Shown in pieces: positions 50,912 through 62,424 of a stretch of 64,000 bases of DNA. The stretch lies in the NCBI GenBank assembly GCA_016987375.1, contig PJRA01000401.1:1038308-1102307 (forward strand), written 5' to 3'. A program made the position numbers and the translations under genes. The notes beneath the pieces were generated by a model, which was given only the letters and a program-made list of their open reading frames with translations, ran no database searches and was not told the origin of the DNA. This DNA is from Brachionus koreanus (lineage: Eukaryota; Rotifera; Eurotatoria; Ploima; Brachionidae). Every line of letters begins with the position of its first letter. The first letter of the stretch is position 1.

Positions 50912-52100
50912 ATGTCGCAGAGCAAGGAAGAAATAACTCAATGGGTATCCACTATTTTAAATGCAGAAACAAAGTCTCAGAAAAGTCTCGAGTATTTAAA
51001 CTCGATTCTTGGACCTGTCAAAGCCCAGCCAGACAAGTATATTAATGAACTAGACGATTATCCAGATCAATTAGAACTAGCAGATTACAACCAAGAAATC
51101 AAAAACGATTTCAAAGGCGTTTTCTTACATGAAATTGTGTTTAAAATTAATGAAAAAATATTCATTGAGAAAATTAATATTTATGAAAAAATATGCCCTG
51201 GATCAAGTATTCTTAAGCTAGAAGCTTTTGATTCATTAAATGAAGAATGGTTTCTCCTATGGAAAACAGACAGACCACTCGATTCTTCAAAACCAAAAAT
51301 ATTCAGCCCTGCTATTTTTTCTACTCCATTTAAAACCGATACAGTTAAATTCACAGTGTGCGGGAGTCTGTATTTAATTGATGGAATTGGTATAGCCAAT
51401 TTTGACAAAAATAAAATTAATGTTTAAATTATTTTTATTAGAAATAAAAGGGAATAAATATGGTATCAAAGATGATGTAATAAATAACGAGGAAATAAAT
51501 TCATTATCCGAAGATCTAAGATATTTAATTGGCAATGAGCTTTTTGCTGATGTTTATTTTGAAATCGAAGGCAGAATAATTGCGACTCATAAAAACATTT
51601 TATGCTGCAGAAGTGAATATTTTGAAAAGTTGATCGATTCTCATTTTAAAATTTATGATTCAAGCAAAGATCCTGCCAAAAATCCGATCTATCTCAAAGA
51701 TATAGAATATGATGTTTTTATGCAAATTCTAAATTATATATATACTGGCCTTTTGAACTATGAAAATAACCACTTGGCAAGTGCTTTGCTCATTAAAGTT
51801 GTCAAGATGGCAAAAACATTTGATCTTGAAGAATTAATACAGCTATGTTTGTTTGATATAAGCGAAATGATTGATGAAAATAGTGTGATACGAATTTTTA
51901 AAGAGGCGTTCGATGAACCTAGTAGCCTGGGTATAATTTTAGATTATTGCTATCAAGTTATATTAGAAAATTTTGCAATTATATCACGAAGTGAAGACTT
52001 TTGTTCTCTTGAACAAAATTTGATGCATCAAGTGATAAAAAATGTGTTGCCTCAGTTAAAAGAGATAAAAACTTGTACAGAAAATGATCATTTTGAATAA
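50912..52100 (+). CDS. FBXL4-like beta-sandwich plus BTB domain protein
   Basis: Two exons, 50912-51389 and 51442-52100 (stop TAA), joined across a 52-bp GTATAG...TTATTAG intron in phase 1, giving I-D-G-I-E-I-K-G-N. The product is 378 residues. Residues about 30-170 resemble the discoidin-like N-terminal domain of FBXL4 (I-L-G-P, then I-E-K-I-N-I-Y-E-K-I-C-P-G-S-S-I-L-K-L, W-F-L-L-W, F-S-P-A-I-F and V-K-F-T-V). Residues about 190-300 form a BTB/POZ fold (F-A-D-V-Y-F-E-I-E-G, A-T-H-K-N-I-L-C-C-R-S-E-Y-F, F-M-Q-I-L-N-Y-I-Y-T-G), followed by a BACK-like helical stretch. BTB proteins commonly dimerise and act as Cullin-3 adaptors; a substrate-adaptor role is inference. If the intron is retained, the frame stops at 51427. 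Confidence 0.82.
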
Positions 52101-52475
52101 TTTAATCAAGATTTTTATTCTAAATCAAATCAGTTAGTTTTAAATAATTCCATTGAATATTAAAATATGTTTTATTTAAACTAGAAATATGATTAATAAA
52201 TCAAAAAGTAGATTTTAATTTTACTTTTAAATATTGAATTTGATGATCAAACAATCTTAATCCTAATAATTTCAATTCAATTTTTTTATATTAATTATTT
52301 CATTTTTGCTTATAAATATATGCAAAAAAATAAGAATGCAATTCTAAGTATACTTCGGAAATAAGATGAAATAAGATTAGAATAATATAAAAGCATACAT
52401 GTAAATAACATAAAAGTGAATTAATTAAAACTTTAAATCTTTTAAATCGTCAAGCTATATTTTTATTTTTGACTT

Positions 52476-52706
52476 TTAACACTCAAAAGTCGGAGGGATT
52501 CTCGACTCATTTTATTTGGTTTTCTACTTTTTTTCAATGAAAATAAAATTATTTTCTAATAAAAATTGAATAATTTTTTAAATATTTTTGATTTAAGATA
52601 TGATAGAAAAAGAATTATAAAAAATCATTAAATTTATTTAATATCGAACAAAGATAGGAAGTAACAGAAAGGGGTTGAAAAGATCCATCCGGCCTTTGAG
52701 TGTTAA
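52476..52706. mobile_element. Family B foldback element, best copy
   Basis: TTAACACTCAAAAGTCGGAG at the left. The right end, reverse-complemented, is TTAACACTCAAAGGCCGGAT. Both termini carry TTAA, as expected for piggyBac-type insertion. The similarity of the arms continues through GATTCTCGACTC / GATCTTTTCAACCCC. Length is 231 bp, non-coding. Other copies: 5253-5489 and 31888-32002, with a related end at 63694. Confidence 0.75.
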
Positions 52707-53679
52707 TCAATGTAAATATTTATATTATTTTAGACTAATCTAGACTAAATTTAAAATATTAAAAATTAAAATGATTGAATTTAAATCATATTTCGAATTA
52801 TCAATTTTAAATTGTAAATAAAGCTAATAAATTTTTGACAAATATTTAAATAAAATCATACTCAAAAAATAATCAAAAATAAATACAGATACTTTGCTTC
52901 TAGTTTTAGATTTTGACTCGTAATTTTTTTGTATTGGTTTTAAATTATTGAGGAGACATTATTTTATTTTTAGAAAAAAATTTTTAATAGGGTAAATTAT
53001 TAGATTTATTAAAATGAATTATTGCTATGCCTCTTTAAATCTTAAAATTCACCTAATCATTTAGATGATTTGGTCAAATTTGGACAATTATGTCATTATG
53101 ATGCTATTTATGGATTTAGCTATATTAAAAAATGTGATAAAAACAGTTAATTCTACTAACACTAATTTTTTATTAATTAGGCTATTAATATTTAATATTT
53201 TCTAATAAAAATATTTTTATATGATGTTACACTTAAGTAGGGAGAAATTTTAAATGATGTATTTAAATATGTTGTTGCCGGGTGGTTTGTCTTCCACGTT
53301 TGGTTGACATTTGTTAACACAAAATAGGATTGAATAAAGGTTGCTTTAATAAACTAGCACAAGTTAAATTATATTTTTTTAGCTTTTCTTATTCTCATTT
53401 ATATTCTGTTTGATTGCTACTTGGCGCTAATTAGATAAAATAATAAACTCTTAGCAACAATATTATAAAAAATATAATATTTAAGCGACAAACCATTTGG
53501 CGCGCTACAACATATGTTATAAAATTTTTTTTGAGAATATGTTAATAATTAAAAAATATTTAACAATAACTAATTCTCTATTGTTCAGCACACCTTTACA
53601 CTATGCCAAAATTTAAAACAAAAATAAAAACTTTAAAAATATTTGCTCGACCAAGATACATAAATATTTTAAATATTTG

Positions 53680-54260
53680 ATGGCTCTGGAAAAAAAGAAG
53701 AAATATTAGGATAACAACTGCACAGTAAAGTCGGGTTCGAGATATATTGATTCGAAGCCGGCCTATTTTTCAACTAGTTTGACAACTAATGAAAATAATT
53801 ACATTGTTCAATGCCAATTGAGTTAAGTTTTTCAAGATAACTTAAGATCAAAATCAGGAGGTTTTTTATTGTATTTTGACAAGACCACTAAACAGGAATT
53901 TTCAACTGAAATTTTATTTTCCATTTGAAAAACCTTTTTTCTAATTCATCTGAGTATTTATTCATCTTACTTTCTAAATTTCAATTTTCTTGTAAGTAAA
54001 TAATGTGACTAGGTCATCAGAGTGTGACAAATGAATATATTATTCATTAATGATCTTTTTTCTTCTAGGAATATTGTTCATAAATAAGCTAGAAAGTAGA
54101 GGACTAATTCCTGACCTTTGAGGGATACCTGCTATAACTGCATATTTATCACTTAAATTATTTTTATTAACGCAAACTCTGAATTTTCTCGAACAGTTTG
54201 TATTTTGAAAAATAGCCTTTCCCTGAAGATTTCTACAAATTTTAATCACAAAGAAATTAA
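53680..54260 (-). mobile_element. Non-LTR reverse transcriptase relic
   Basis: Minus strand from 54250: F-R-V-C-V-N-K-N-N-L-S-D, then A-V-I-A-G-I-P-Q-R-S-G-I-S-P-L-L-S-S-L-F-M-N-N-I-P. This is the palm region around the G-x-P-Q-G-S-x-L-S-P-L-L box, with Gly changed to Arg. The DNA at 53680-53830 matches 9255-9420, both downstream of minus-strand RT pieces, so it is probably a shared 3' untranslated part. Confidence 0.75.
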
Positions 54261-54787
54261 AAAAAAATTATTTATAATATAAAATGGACTCTTTAATAAA
54301 TTAATTTTAACTGTAAAATTTAAATTTCATTTAATATGATAAAAATGAAAAAATAAAATTAACTTTTAAAAAATACGGAATATTTAGCACTTAGATGAAA
54401 AAAGCTTGTACCAGAATAACTTTATAGTTATTTAATTCATTATTTGTGCAATAAATTTAAACTTAGACTGAATAGCAAAAATTTTGAATTAATAAAACCT
54501 TTTTTATTTTTATTGTTAATAAAATTTAGCTTATCCAAGGAGCTAAATAAGATTCAAAATAAGAAAAACCCCATATTTTTTAAATGAATATCTATTAAAA
54601 TAATATAATTAACAATTTTTAAATTTTCCTCAAAAAATTTTAGATAAGATTGTGTTTTTTTTAAAATTGAATAATTTAATTTTTCTAAAAAAAAATCTAA
54701 ATTGAAAAAAATTTTAATTCTAAAAATAAATTAAAAAATTATTATAAAATATTTCGATAGAGAAATAAGCTATTTTTTGAAAATAAA

Positions 54788-55732
54788 ATGAAGAATAATT
54801 ATCAACCATCAAAATTAAATGATTATGTCGACCCAAAACCAAACAATCACCAATTTTATCACAAATTTATGAACAAGAATTTTGAAATTTTAATTCAGAA
54901 AGGTAATCTGTTAGATCAACAAGTCGACATTATAACCAATGCTGCGAACAAATCACTAATTCTAGGAGGTTATTAAATTAAAATAAATTTTCTATCTAAA
55001 TAAAAATTATTCAAAGGTGGTGTGGCTGGGGCCATTCTTTCAAAATGTGGAATGGCAGTACAAGAAGAATGTAATAGAATTATCAGAAAGAGAGGTAAAC
55101 TTGAAGTATCAGAATCAGTCCATACTAGTAGTAATAACATGATTAATGCCAATTACATTATACATGTTGTTGGTCCTCGATGGGATGATTATTATGATAA
55201 ATCAAAATGTTATAATGATTTAAAAACAGCGTTTTATAACATATTGATGTATGCTGAGAATAAATTGGAAAATGCGCAATCAATTGCGATTCCATTGATC
55301 AGTTCAGGAATTTTTGGTGTTCCTAAGAATTTGTGTTGTAAAGCTTTGTACTTTGCAATAGAAGAATATTTAAATGATTCAAATGATTTGAAAAGAAATT
55401 TAAAATCTGTCAGATTAATAAATATTGATGATCCAACAAATGATCAGCTAGTTGAATTTTTTAAAGAAAAAATTTCTCGAATTGATGCCTATGTAGAGCA
55501 TAAAGATAAAATTGATGACTATGTAGATCAAAAAGATACAATTGATGAAGAAAAAATGCTTGAAATTGAACAAACTGACACAGAATATAAAAATAATTTA
55601 AATTGCCGCATGTGCGAAAATTTAATTAAATTAAATGAGGCAAAAAAATTCGATTGTGGTTGTTTCTACTGTATTTATTGTCGTGAAAATATTGAACAGG
55701 GCAATGAATGTGAATGCAAACATAAAGAATAA
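54788..55732 (+). CDS. Macro-domain protein with C-terminal zinc finger
   Basis: Two exons, 54788-54968 and 55017-55732 (stop TAA), with a 48-bp intron (GTTATT donor, TTCAAAG acceptor, phase 1), giving 298 residues. Residues about 30-210 are a macro domain: F-E-I-L-I-Q-K-G-N-L-L, D-I-I-T-N-A-A-N-K-S-L, the loop G-G-G-V-A-G-A-I split by the intron, Y-I-I-H-V-V-G-P-R-W and I-A-I-P-L-I-S-S-G-I-F-G-V-P, closest in style to PARP9/PARP14-type macro domains. Two short repeats (D-A-Y-V-E-H-K-D-K-I-D / D-D-Y-V-D-Q-K-D-T-I-D) follow, then a RING-like cysteine cluster C-R-M-C, C-G-C, C-I-Y-C, C-E-C. Macro domains bind or hydrolyse ADP-ribose; a zinc finger beside one suggests a ubiquitin-linked role, which is inference. 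The donor is non-consensus after GT. Confidence 0.85.
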
Positions 55733-58001
55733 AAACTTAGATTTTTTTCCTATTGATTAATTAAAAATAATTTAAAAATTAAAAAAAAAATAGTTTAACT
55801 TTTAAACATACTAAGAATATGAAGCAAAAGTTTAAAAATTTTATGAGTCTATCTTTAATAGACCAAAACTCTTAATGTCATAGAATTAGTTTATTGAAGA
55901 AATTTTTAAAGGTGTTCAGTTAAGATAATCTCTATGATGAAAAATTTGATTTTCAAAATATAAATTTTGCTATTTGATTGGGAACAGATCCATTTGTATC
56001 AAAAAATAGTTCAGAAGTAAAGGCTTGCTATTAACTCTTTCACATGCACATATTGAGTGATCCGTAAAGTTTAAATCTACAATAACAAAACCTTTAAAAG
56101 AAAGGCAAACTCATAAACCCACTGATCTTAAATTATTTTGAAAACATGGTATAAAAAGTTTAACAGGAACCCGAAAATTGAATGGTGCTGATTTTTTTCT
56201 TAAAAAATGTAAGAATACAATAACAATGGCTAAATTAATTTTGTTCGTATCTAATTTTATTTAATAAAAAAAAAAGAAATAATTTTTGAAAAAAAAGATA
56301 TTTATTTTTTAAAAGCATATATTTTTAATCCTACTGACCGATTTCGCTTCTAAACTGCTTAGTGAAATGCCTTGAAAAAATACCAAAATATAAAAATAAA
56401 AAATTGAACAAAAAATGAAAAAATCGTTCTGTCAAGCCAATCTGGATTTAAAAGAAACAAAAGTGCTCATGACCACAGATTTAACATACCACACAGAAGC
56501 TTTCTAAATGACTAATCATTCAAAGTTTGCTAGAATCAAATCCTGTCATACGAGAAATCAATAACTTTTTGGGTCCCTCAAGACAGTTGTCTCTCTCCAA
56601 CCCCGTTTATTCTGTTCTTTAGTGATGTTACTAGTTGTTTGTCAAAAGATGTCAAAATTGCACTGTTTGCATATAATTTTTGTTTATGAATTAAATTGGT
56701 AAATCTTAGAATCTTTTGAATTATGTAGATTCTAAAATTTTCTTTTAAAATTGATGTTTCTTAAGTAAGATTATTATAGTTTTTTTTAAAAATATTTTTG
56801 ATTTACAAAAACATGAAAAAAATGCTTGGTGCTTCTCGTGTTAACATTATTTGATGAACCGTAAATTTTTGTTTTTTAATGCTGTTGGCTAATGCACCGT
56901 TTACAGTTAATCCATGTTATAATTCTTTTAACTTTAGACATATGCTTTTAAATAAGTTTTTCTTATTTTTCAAAGCGTCAATACAAGCAGCTAAACTATC
57001 AACCCAGAAATAATTTTATTATCAATTCTGTTGTAAATATTCTAAGATAAAAAATTTAAAAAATGTTGTTAATCAAATTTTCTCAATTTTATGGTTGCAT
57101 TTATTTTAGAAATTTTTTTCCTACTGCTAATTTTCATTACTTTCGAATTAAAGCTTGTATAAATAAGATATAAAAGAAATAAATTAAAATAATTAAAATT
57201 TTAAATATATTAAAGGTCCATATGTAAAGTTTTTAATATAATTTTAAAATGTAGTTTAACTTTATTAATTTTAAACAGATGTTCGTTTTAAATACTTGAT
57301 TGAATTTTTGCTTGATTATTAAAATTTTATCAATTTAACTTCAATTTAAATTGTTTATTTTTGTAGTATTTTTTTAATTGATTCCAGTTTTAAAATTTTG
57401 CCGAGATCGTTCTTTTAGTTGCTTTTTTCACAGAATGTGTATCTAAATCTCTAATTTTTTAAATAAATATCATATTATTATCATTGATATGATTCTTAAT
57501 ATATTTACACCAGCCTGGGACTTTTACAAAAGAACAACATCAAGTCAGTGCATTAAGAACAAAATACTGGAAATCAAATGAAATCAAAAGTAATGACTCC
57601 ACAAAGAGTGAAGAGAAAAAAAAATTAAACTGATATTAAAAGAACCAAATTTTTTAAAAAGTTTTAGACAAAAATTAAAAACACAAACGTTTAACTTTAT
57701 TAAGAATTTTTTTTTAAAGAATATTTCAAAAAATTATCATTTATCAACAAAAATATTAAATTTCAAATTGACTGTTATTAATTAAAATAATTTACAGCTA
57801 AGTACTATGACATTTAAATGTTTTATTAGCAAAAAAAAAAGCTTTCAAAAAATTTGCTTTCTTAATTATTAAAGGTTAAAATATTTATTTTCAAGGTTTC
57901 AATTTTCGCTTTTTTATTTTAATTTTAAAAATTAAATTTCTTTTATCAAATTTTTTTTAATAGCAAATATTTTCAAAAGAACTTGAGCACTGTTTTGAAA
58001 A
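55733..58001. other. Intergenic region
   Basis: AT-rich. The one recognisable item is the plus-strand reverse-transcriptase relic at 56400-56710. The rest shows nothing beyond low-complexity DNA. Confidence 0.6.
56400..56710 (+). mobile_element. Non-LTR reverse transcriptase relic
   Basis: Plus strand: S-S-Q-S-G-F-K-R-N-K-S-A-H-D, and after several stops V-P-Q-D-S-C-L-S-P-T-P-F-I-L-F-F-S-D-V, then L-S-K-D-V-K-I-A-L-F-A-Y-N-F. These are the Q-S-G-F, P-Q-G-S and F-A-D-D boxes of a reverse transcriptase, the last with both catalytic aspartates lost. It is dead. Confidence 0.75.
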
Positions 58002-59344
58002 ATGCACTTTTTAAAATTAATACTATTTATGAGTTTATTTACAGCATTTGCCGAAGAAAATGTAATTATATTAATTTAACTGTTTTATTTGTCCCGTAGC
58101 CCATTGACCCTTCAGCTTAATAATTACAATAATTAGATTTGAGACTTTTTAAGAATAGCGCTGAAAAAATAAAAATCGATCTCAAAATTGAATTGCCAAA
58201 AAATTCTATGCTTAATTTGATACTAAAAGCAAGTTCTGGTGACCATGTTGACTGCATCCAAAAAAATTCAACACCATCTGCTCCTCTCAACGAAAAACAA
58301 GCAATACATGAAGACAAAGTTTTGCCAAATACTACTTCTTATATTCCTCATTCGACCACTACATCTATTATGTTCATACGCAAATTAATTAAATTTTGCG
58401 CTTTGGACACAAGTGAAAATAGTTCAGTGCCTTTGCCACTTAAAACTTACCAACCAGTTTCAGTTTTTTCAACACCTATTCCTTCAATAACTAATTTTTT
58501 TGTCAAAGATATTCAATCAAGCTTAATGCCCATCGAAACTTCTATTTCTCAGCCTGATAAGACCACTGGTGTACCATTAATAGAAAAAAAATTGTGTCCT
58601 GAAAACTTTAGAAACTATGGAGATAGATGTATTTATGTTTCAACAGAGTTCAATAATTGGTTCGATGCTAGAACAAAGTGTGAAGAATTAAATTCAAGAC
58701 TGATAATTCCAGATACAATTTTTACTTTTGAACGTGTACTTTTGCCAGTAGCTTATGAGCTAAATCAAGATTTTTGGGTAAAGTTTTAACAAAAATTTTT
58801 TCTCTAAAACTAGTCAGAATATTCTTGTTCAAGATAAATGCATATTTTAATGTAGAATTTGATGAATGGTTATATCCATTAAGTAGACTTGATATAGATT
58901 CGCTAGATGCGAATAAAACAAATGATTTGGCATTTGAAAATGTACTTAGCAGCCAAATGATTTATATTGATCCAAATGAGAATAAAGAATGGTAAATTTA
59001 AGTTTATTCTTAAGTCAAAAATTAATTTAGATTTAAATCATTAAATGATTTAGAATTTTTTCTAAAATAAATATTTTATACTGACAAAAATTTATCAAAC
59101 AAATCTGAATAAATCAGCTGATTTTTGGACAAAAATTCTAATTTTAGTTTTAAACAAAAAATTAAATTTATTTCTAATTAAATTAAGGTTCTGTAATGCT
59201 CAAAAATTGAAATTATACTCATCAAATACTGAAGAGCCTATGGATAACTATTTGGCTATGAGCTGGTCTGAATATTTCGGGCGAAACTGTATTGATAACT
59301 TTAATCTAGACGCGAGCAAAAGAGTTGTTTGTGAGCTTGTTTAG
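58002..59344 (+). CDS. C-type-lectin-like secreted protein, four exons
   Basis: Exons: 58002-58061 (signal peptide M-H-F-L-K-L-I-L-F-M-S-L-F-T-A-F-A), 58137-58777, 58834-58991 and 59188-59344 (stop TAG). Exons 2-4 join cleanly in phases 0 and 2. A Ser/Thr/Pro-rich linker of about 150 residues precedes a C-type-lectin-like domain: C-P-E-N-F-R-N-Y-G-D-R-C, W-F-D-A-R-T-K-C-E-E-L-N-S-R-L, and at the end R-N-C-I-D and V-V-C-E-L. The calcium/sugar motifs (E-P-N, W-N-D) are not evident, so sugar binding is doubtful. The first junction does not fit: exon 1 ends in phase 0, but exon 2 after the only usable acceptor needs phase 1. A missing small exon, a 1-base error or a different first exon is needed. 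Confidence 0.75.
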
Positions 59345-59668
59345 AAATTTTATTAAAATTTTAAATTTTCAATCATTTTGATTTAAATGTAAAGCTTTAA
59401 ATTTAATTATTTTTATAGGAAAATAAATTAGATTTTGTCTTAATTGTTTTTTAAAACTAATAAAATTTTAAATCAATATTTAATAATGATAAAAATTTTC
59501 TCTAGAAATATAGTAATACAAAATCAAAATTTAATTTAAAATTAAATTATTGAATAGAAAAATTGGAAGAATTTTTTGAATTAAATATATTATAATGAAA
59601 ATTTGAAGATTTTTCTTCTATAAGACCAACTAATAGATTATTCAAATATGCTTGGGGTTTAATGCAAG
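59345..59668. other. Short spacer before tRNA-Lys
   Basis: AT-rich 3' flank of the lectin gene with AATAAA at about 59422. Nothing else is seen. Confidence 0.6.
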
Positions 59669-59741
59669 GCCCGGTTAGCTCAGTCGGTAGAGCGTGAGAC
59701 TTTTAATCTCAAGGCCAAGGGTTCGAGCCCCTTATCGGGCG
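59669..59741 (+). tRNA. tRNA-Lys(UUU)
   Basis: 73 nt starting GCCCGGTTAGCTCAGTCGGT and folding into a standard cloverleaf: 7-bp acceptor stem (GCCCGGT with ATCGGGC, one G-T pair), D-arm GCTC/GAGC, anticodon arm TGAGA-CTTTTAA-TCTCA with anticodon TTT, and T-arm AAGGG-TTCGAGC-CCCTT. The A box and B box (GGTTCGAGCCC) are intact, and a run of nine T follows within 10 bases as a Pol III terminator. No intron. Identical to the copy at 62084-62156. Confidence 0.97.
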
Positions 59742-60149
59742 AAAATTTTTTTTTAGTCTGATTCATTAAATCTAAAAAATTTTATTACTTTAAATCAAAG
59801 CTGAGAAATTTGTTTATATTTTTTTTTGTTTATGTTACCTGAGTTTAAATTTAAATTTTTTCTTAAATTTTATAATTTTTTAATTTTAAATTTATTCTAA
59901 ATTAAAATAAATGATAATACAAAATTATTTTCAGTAATTGATTAAAAAAAAATTTTAAATTGATTTTTTAGATTATTTAGAGCATACAAAAAAATTAACC
60001 TGCATTTTATAAGTCCTGAATATATGAAAAATGTCTTTTTTTTGTAAGAAATTAAACGGTCACAGTCATAGTTTTGAAAAATTTTGGTCCGTTTACTGTG
60101 CGCTTGTACGGACACCAACACTATTATTTTTCTTGTTTTTATACTGTAA

Positions 60150-60780
60150 TCATCTAGAGTGACATTTAGATACTAATGTTTGTTTAATGGAAACAGGTTT
60201 GTAGTATGCTGTTTATGTACAATATGTCTCTCTCTAACAGCCTGGACAGCTTATCTATTTAGGTTTATAAAGAATTCATAGATTGTGCATGAATGATTAT
60301 TAGTTCTGTTATTTTGTTATTGGTTCTTGCTGCGACATTCTCACAAGAATTTCTGAGTCCATTACTGCTTTCTTGCAGTGTGGAGCTGAAGAAGCCATAT
60401 TCATTGAATTTTTCCAACGCCACTTTAAAGACATCCGTAGATTTGGATCTTATAACATAATCAGGCCATCTAATCTATTGTGGGACCACTCTATTTAAAA
60501 AATTAGATTAATTTTTGTCAGAAAAAAACTAAATGAGACAGTTTTAAGTAAAATTAAAACTAATATTAAGTGGAATGGTCGTTTATTTAAACAAAATACT
60601 TTTTGGAAAAAAAATTTCAATTATTTTCAATAAAAATTGGGTTTAAAATATTAATTTATTTTAATTTATTTTAGTGTAATCATTTAACATCCTCAAAAGT
60701 TCTTATTTTTCTCTTAATACGGGCACCATACTGGAATAGAATATTCAAAATGAGGCCTTACAAGGCTTGTATTTATAATA
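60150..60780 (-). mobile_element. Non-LTR retrotransposon relic, RT C-terminal part
   Basis: Minus strand from 60775: L-V-R-P-H-F-E-Y-S-I-P-V-W-C-P-Y, then after an AT-rich interruption N-R-V-V-P-Q, W-P-D-Y-V-I-R-S-K-S-T-D-V-F-K-V-A-L-E-K-F-N-E-Y. These are the L-V-R-P-x-x-E-Y box and the C-terminal N-x-W-N-x-L-P block of CR1/Jockey-type ORF2. An insertion of about 200 AT-rich bases separates them. Inactive. Confidence 0.7.
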
Positions 60781-61269
60781 ATCAACTAATTTTAAATCGA
60801 ATAGTTAATTTTTTTTTAGTTTAATATTAAAACAATTTTGAAATTTTTTTTTGAAAAATATAAAAAAATTATTTTTTTTTAAGAATTGACTTTTTTTTCA
60901 TTTTTTAAAAAATAATTTATTTGTCGATTTAATATTAAACTTATATTTTTTAGGTTAACTATTTTAATTCAATTTCTATCTGCAATTCACATTGCCATTT
61001 TATTGATAGAATAAATATATTTAAGAAATTATAAAAAGAATTCAATAAATAATAAACTGATTAAATTTTTAATCAAAATATAAAAACTGAAATAAATTTT
61101 ATTTATGCTAGTAATTTTCAATCTGGAGATATAAATTTTTGGGAAAAGAATTTTATGTTATAACCTGTTTTAACTTTTCCATTGTGGTTTTGACTATTCT
61201 TCTTTGGGCCTTCACTCATACTATTTTGACAATAGATCTCAGTTAATTAGAATTAACAGTGAAAGTCTA

Positions 61270-61430
61270 AATTTCTATATTTCAAGATCGGTGTACCACA
61301 GGAATCTGGTTTAGATCCACTGCTTTTTCGTTTTTTTGATAATAATTTCCAATTTTTACTTAAAAATTTAAGTATCAAAATGTTTGCAGATGATACAACA
61401 ATAAAATGTATAGCTTGAACGAACAGCTTT
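61270..61430 (+). mobile_element. Reverse transcriptase fragment
   Basis: Plus strand: G-V-P-Q-E-S-G-L-D-P-L-L-F-R-F-F-D-N, then K-M-F-A-D-D-T-T-I-K. It contains the G-V-P-Q-G-S-like box (Gly changed to Glu) and an intact F-A-D-D, then stops. A short palm-domain remnant of a non-LTR element. Confidence 0.75.
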
Positions 61431-62083
61431 TATGAAATAAACAACGTTTTACAAGTGTATGCTCTTTATTTTTTTCAACATGGAATTTTTGAAAAGATGC
61501 TAACTTTCTCTTAAGAATTTTTTTTAATATTACAATACTCCCCTAAATTTATATATGTTAAATAAAAACTAAAGAAAAATGACTCAATTATATTTTAAGA
61601 AACAGCAATAACCTAAATAAATCAGTGGTCAAATCAAGAAGTGGAGGAAAAATTTTTGAATATTTTTTTTAAAGTTAATTAATTCTTTTGTGATTAAGAG
61701 ATCAATCTTGAAGTTTTTAATTTTCAGGCACTTAAATTTTGATTTGAAAAATTCAAGGAGAAACATCAACTATGTTCGAAAGAAACACACCTGATCTTAA
61801 AAAAATTATATATTTAATGGTTTTTAAAAAAATCGCAAAACTTAAAGCTTTTATTAACAAATGTTGAAAAAATTGAGTGCTCATTTAGAAATCATATCAT
61901 CAAAAAATTAAGATGCTAGTAGTAAACAATTTGTTATAAGATTATAAAATTATCTGATATGTTAAACTAGAAAAAGCTTTATTTTAATGATAAATTCAAT
62001 TATCAAAATTTTAAATGCTTAGTTACGTAATAGTTTGATAATTAAAAGTATCATATGCGTTTTTTCAAATTCTAAAAAATATT

Positions 62084-62156
62084 CGCCCGATAAGGGGCTC
62101 GAACCCTTGGCCTTGAGATTAAAAGTCTCACGCTCTACCGACTGAGCTAACCGGGC
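62084..62156 (-). tRNA. tRNA-Lys(UUU)
   Basis: Minus-strand copy, identical over all 73 nt to the gene at 59669-59741, with intact stems, TTT anticodon and internal promoter boxes. On its own strand a TTTTTT tract follows within 10 bases. The pair are 2.3 kb apart in convergent orientation (3' ends facing each other). Confidence 0.97.
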
Positions 62157-62424
62157 TTGGTTATTCTTTCAACAGAACATCTTTTTTTTTTAAATAATTT
62201 TGGGTCCTAGATGTCAGGATATTTTTTATTTTTGTGCAAATAATAAATAAAATTTACTAGTTATTTATAAATATTTTCTAATAAAAAAGTTAAATCAATA
62301 ATTAAAAATGTTAACAAAATTAATAGCTCAAAGTCAGCAAGTGAACTAAAGGGTGTGCTAGAATATCTAGATAAATTTGTGTGCATCTTAATTTTATCAG
62401 TTTATGATCATTATATTCGTATTT

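Larger units (their letters stand above)
52101..54787. other. Intergenic region with transposon remains
   Basis: AT-rich. Contains the best family B foldback element (52476-52706) and a minus-strand non-LTR relic (53680-54260). No gene is seen between them. Confidence 0.65.
59742..62083. other. Intergenic region between the two tRNA-Lys genes
   Basis: AT-rich, with a minus-strand non-LTR relic (60150-60780) and a plus-strand RT relic (61270-61430). A short GTACGGACACCAACACTATT at about 60104 may be another family A end. No protein gene is seen. Confidence 0.6.
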
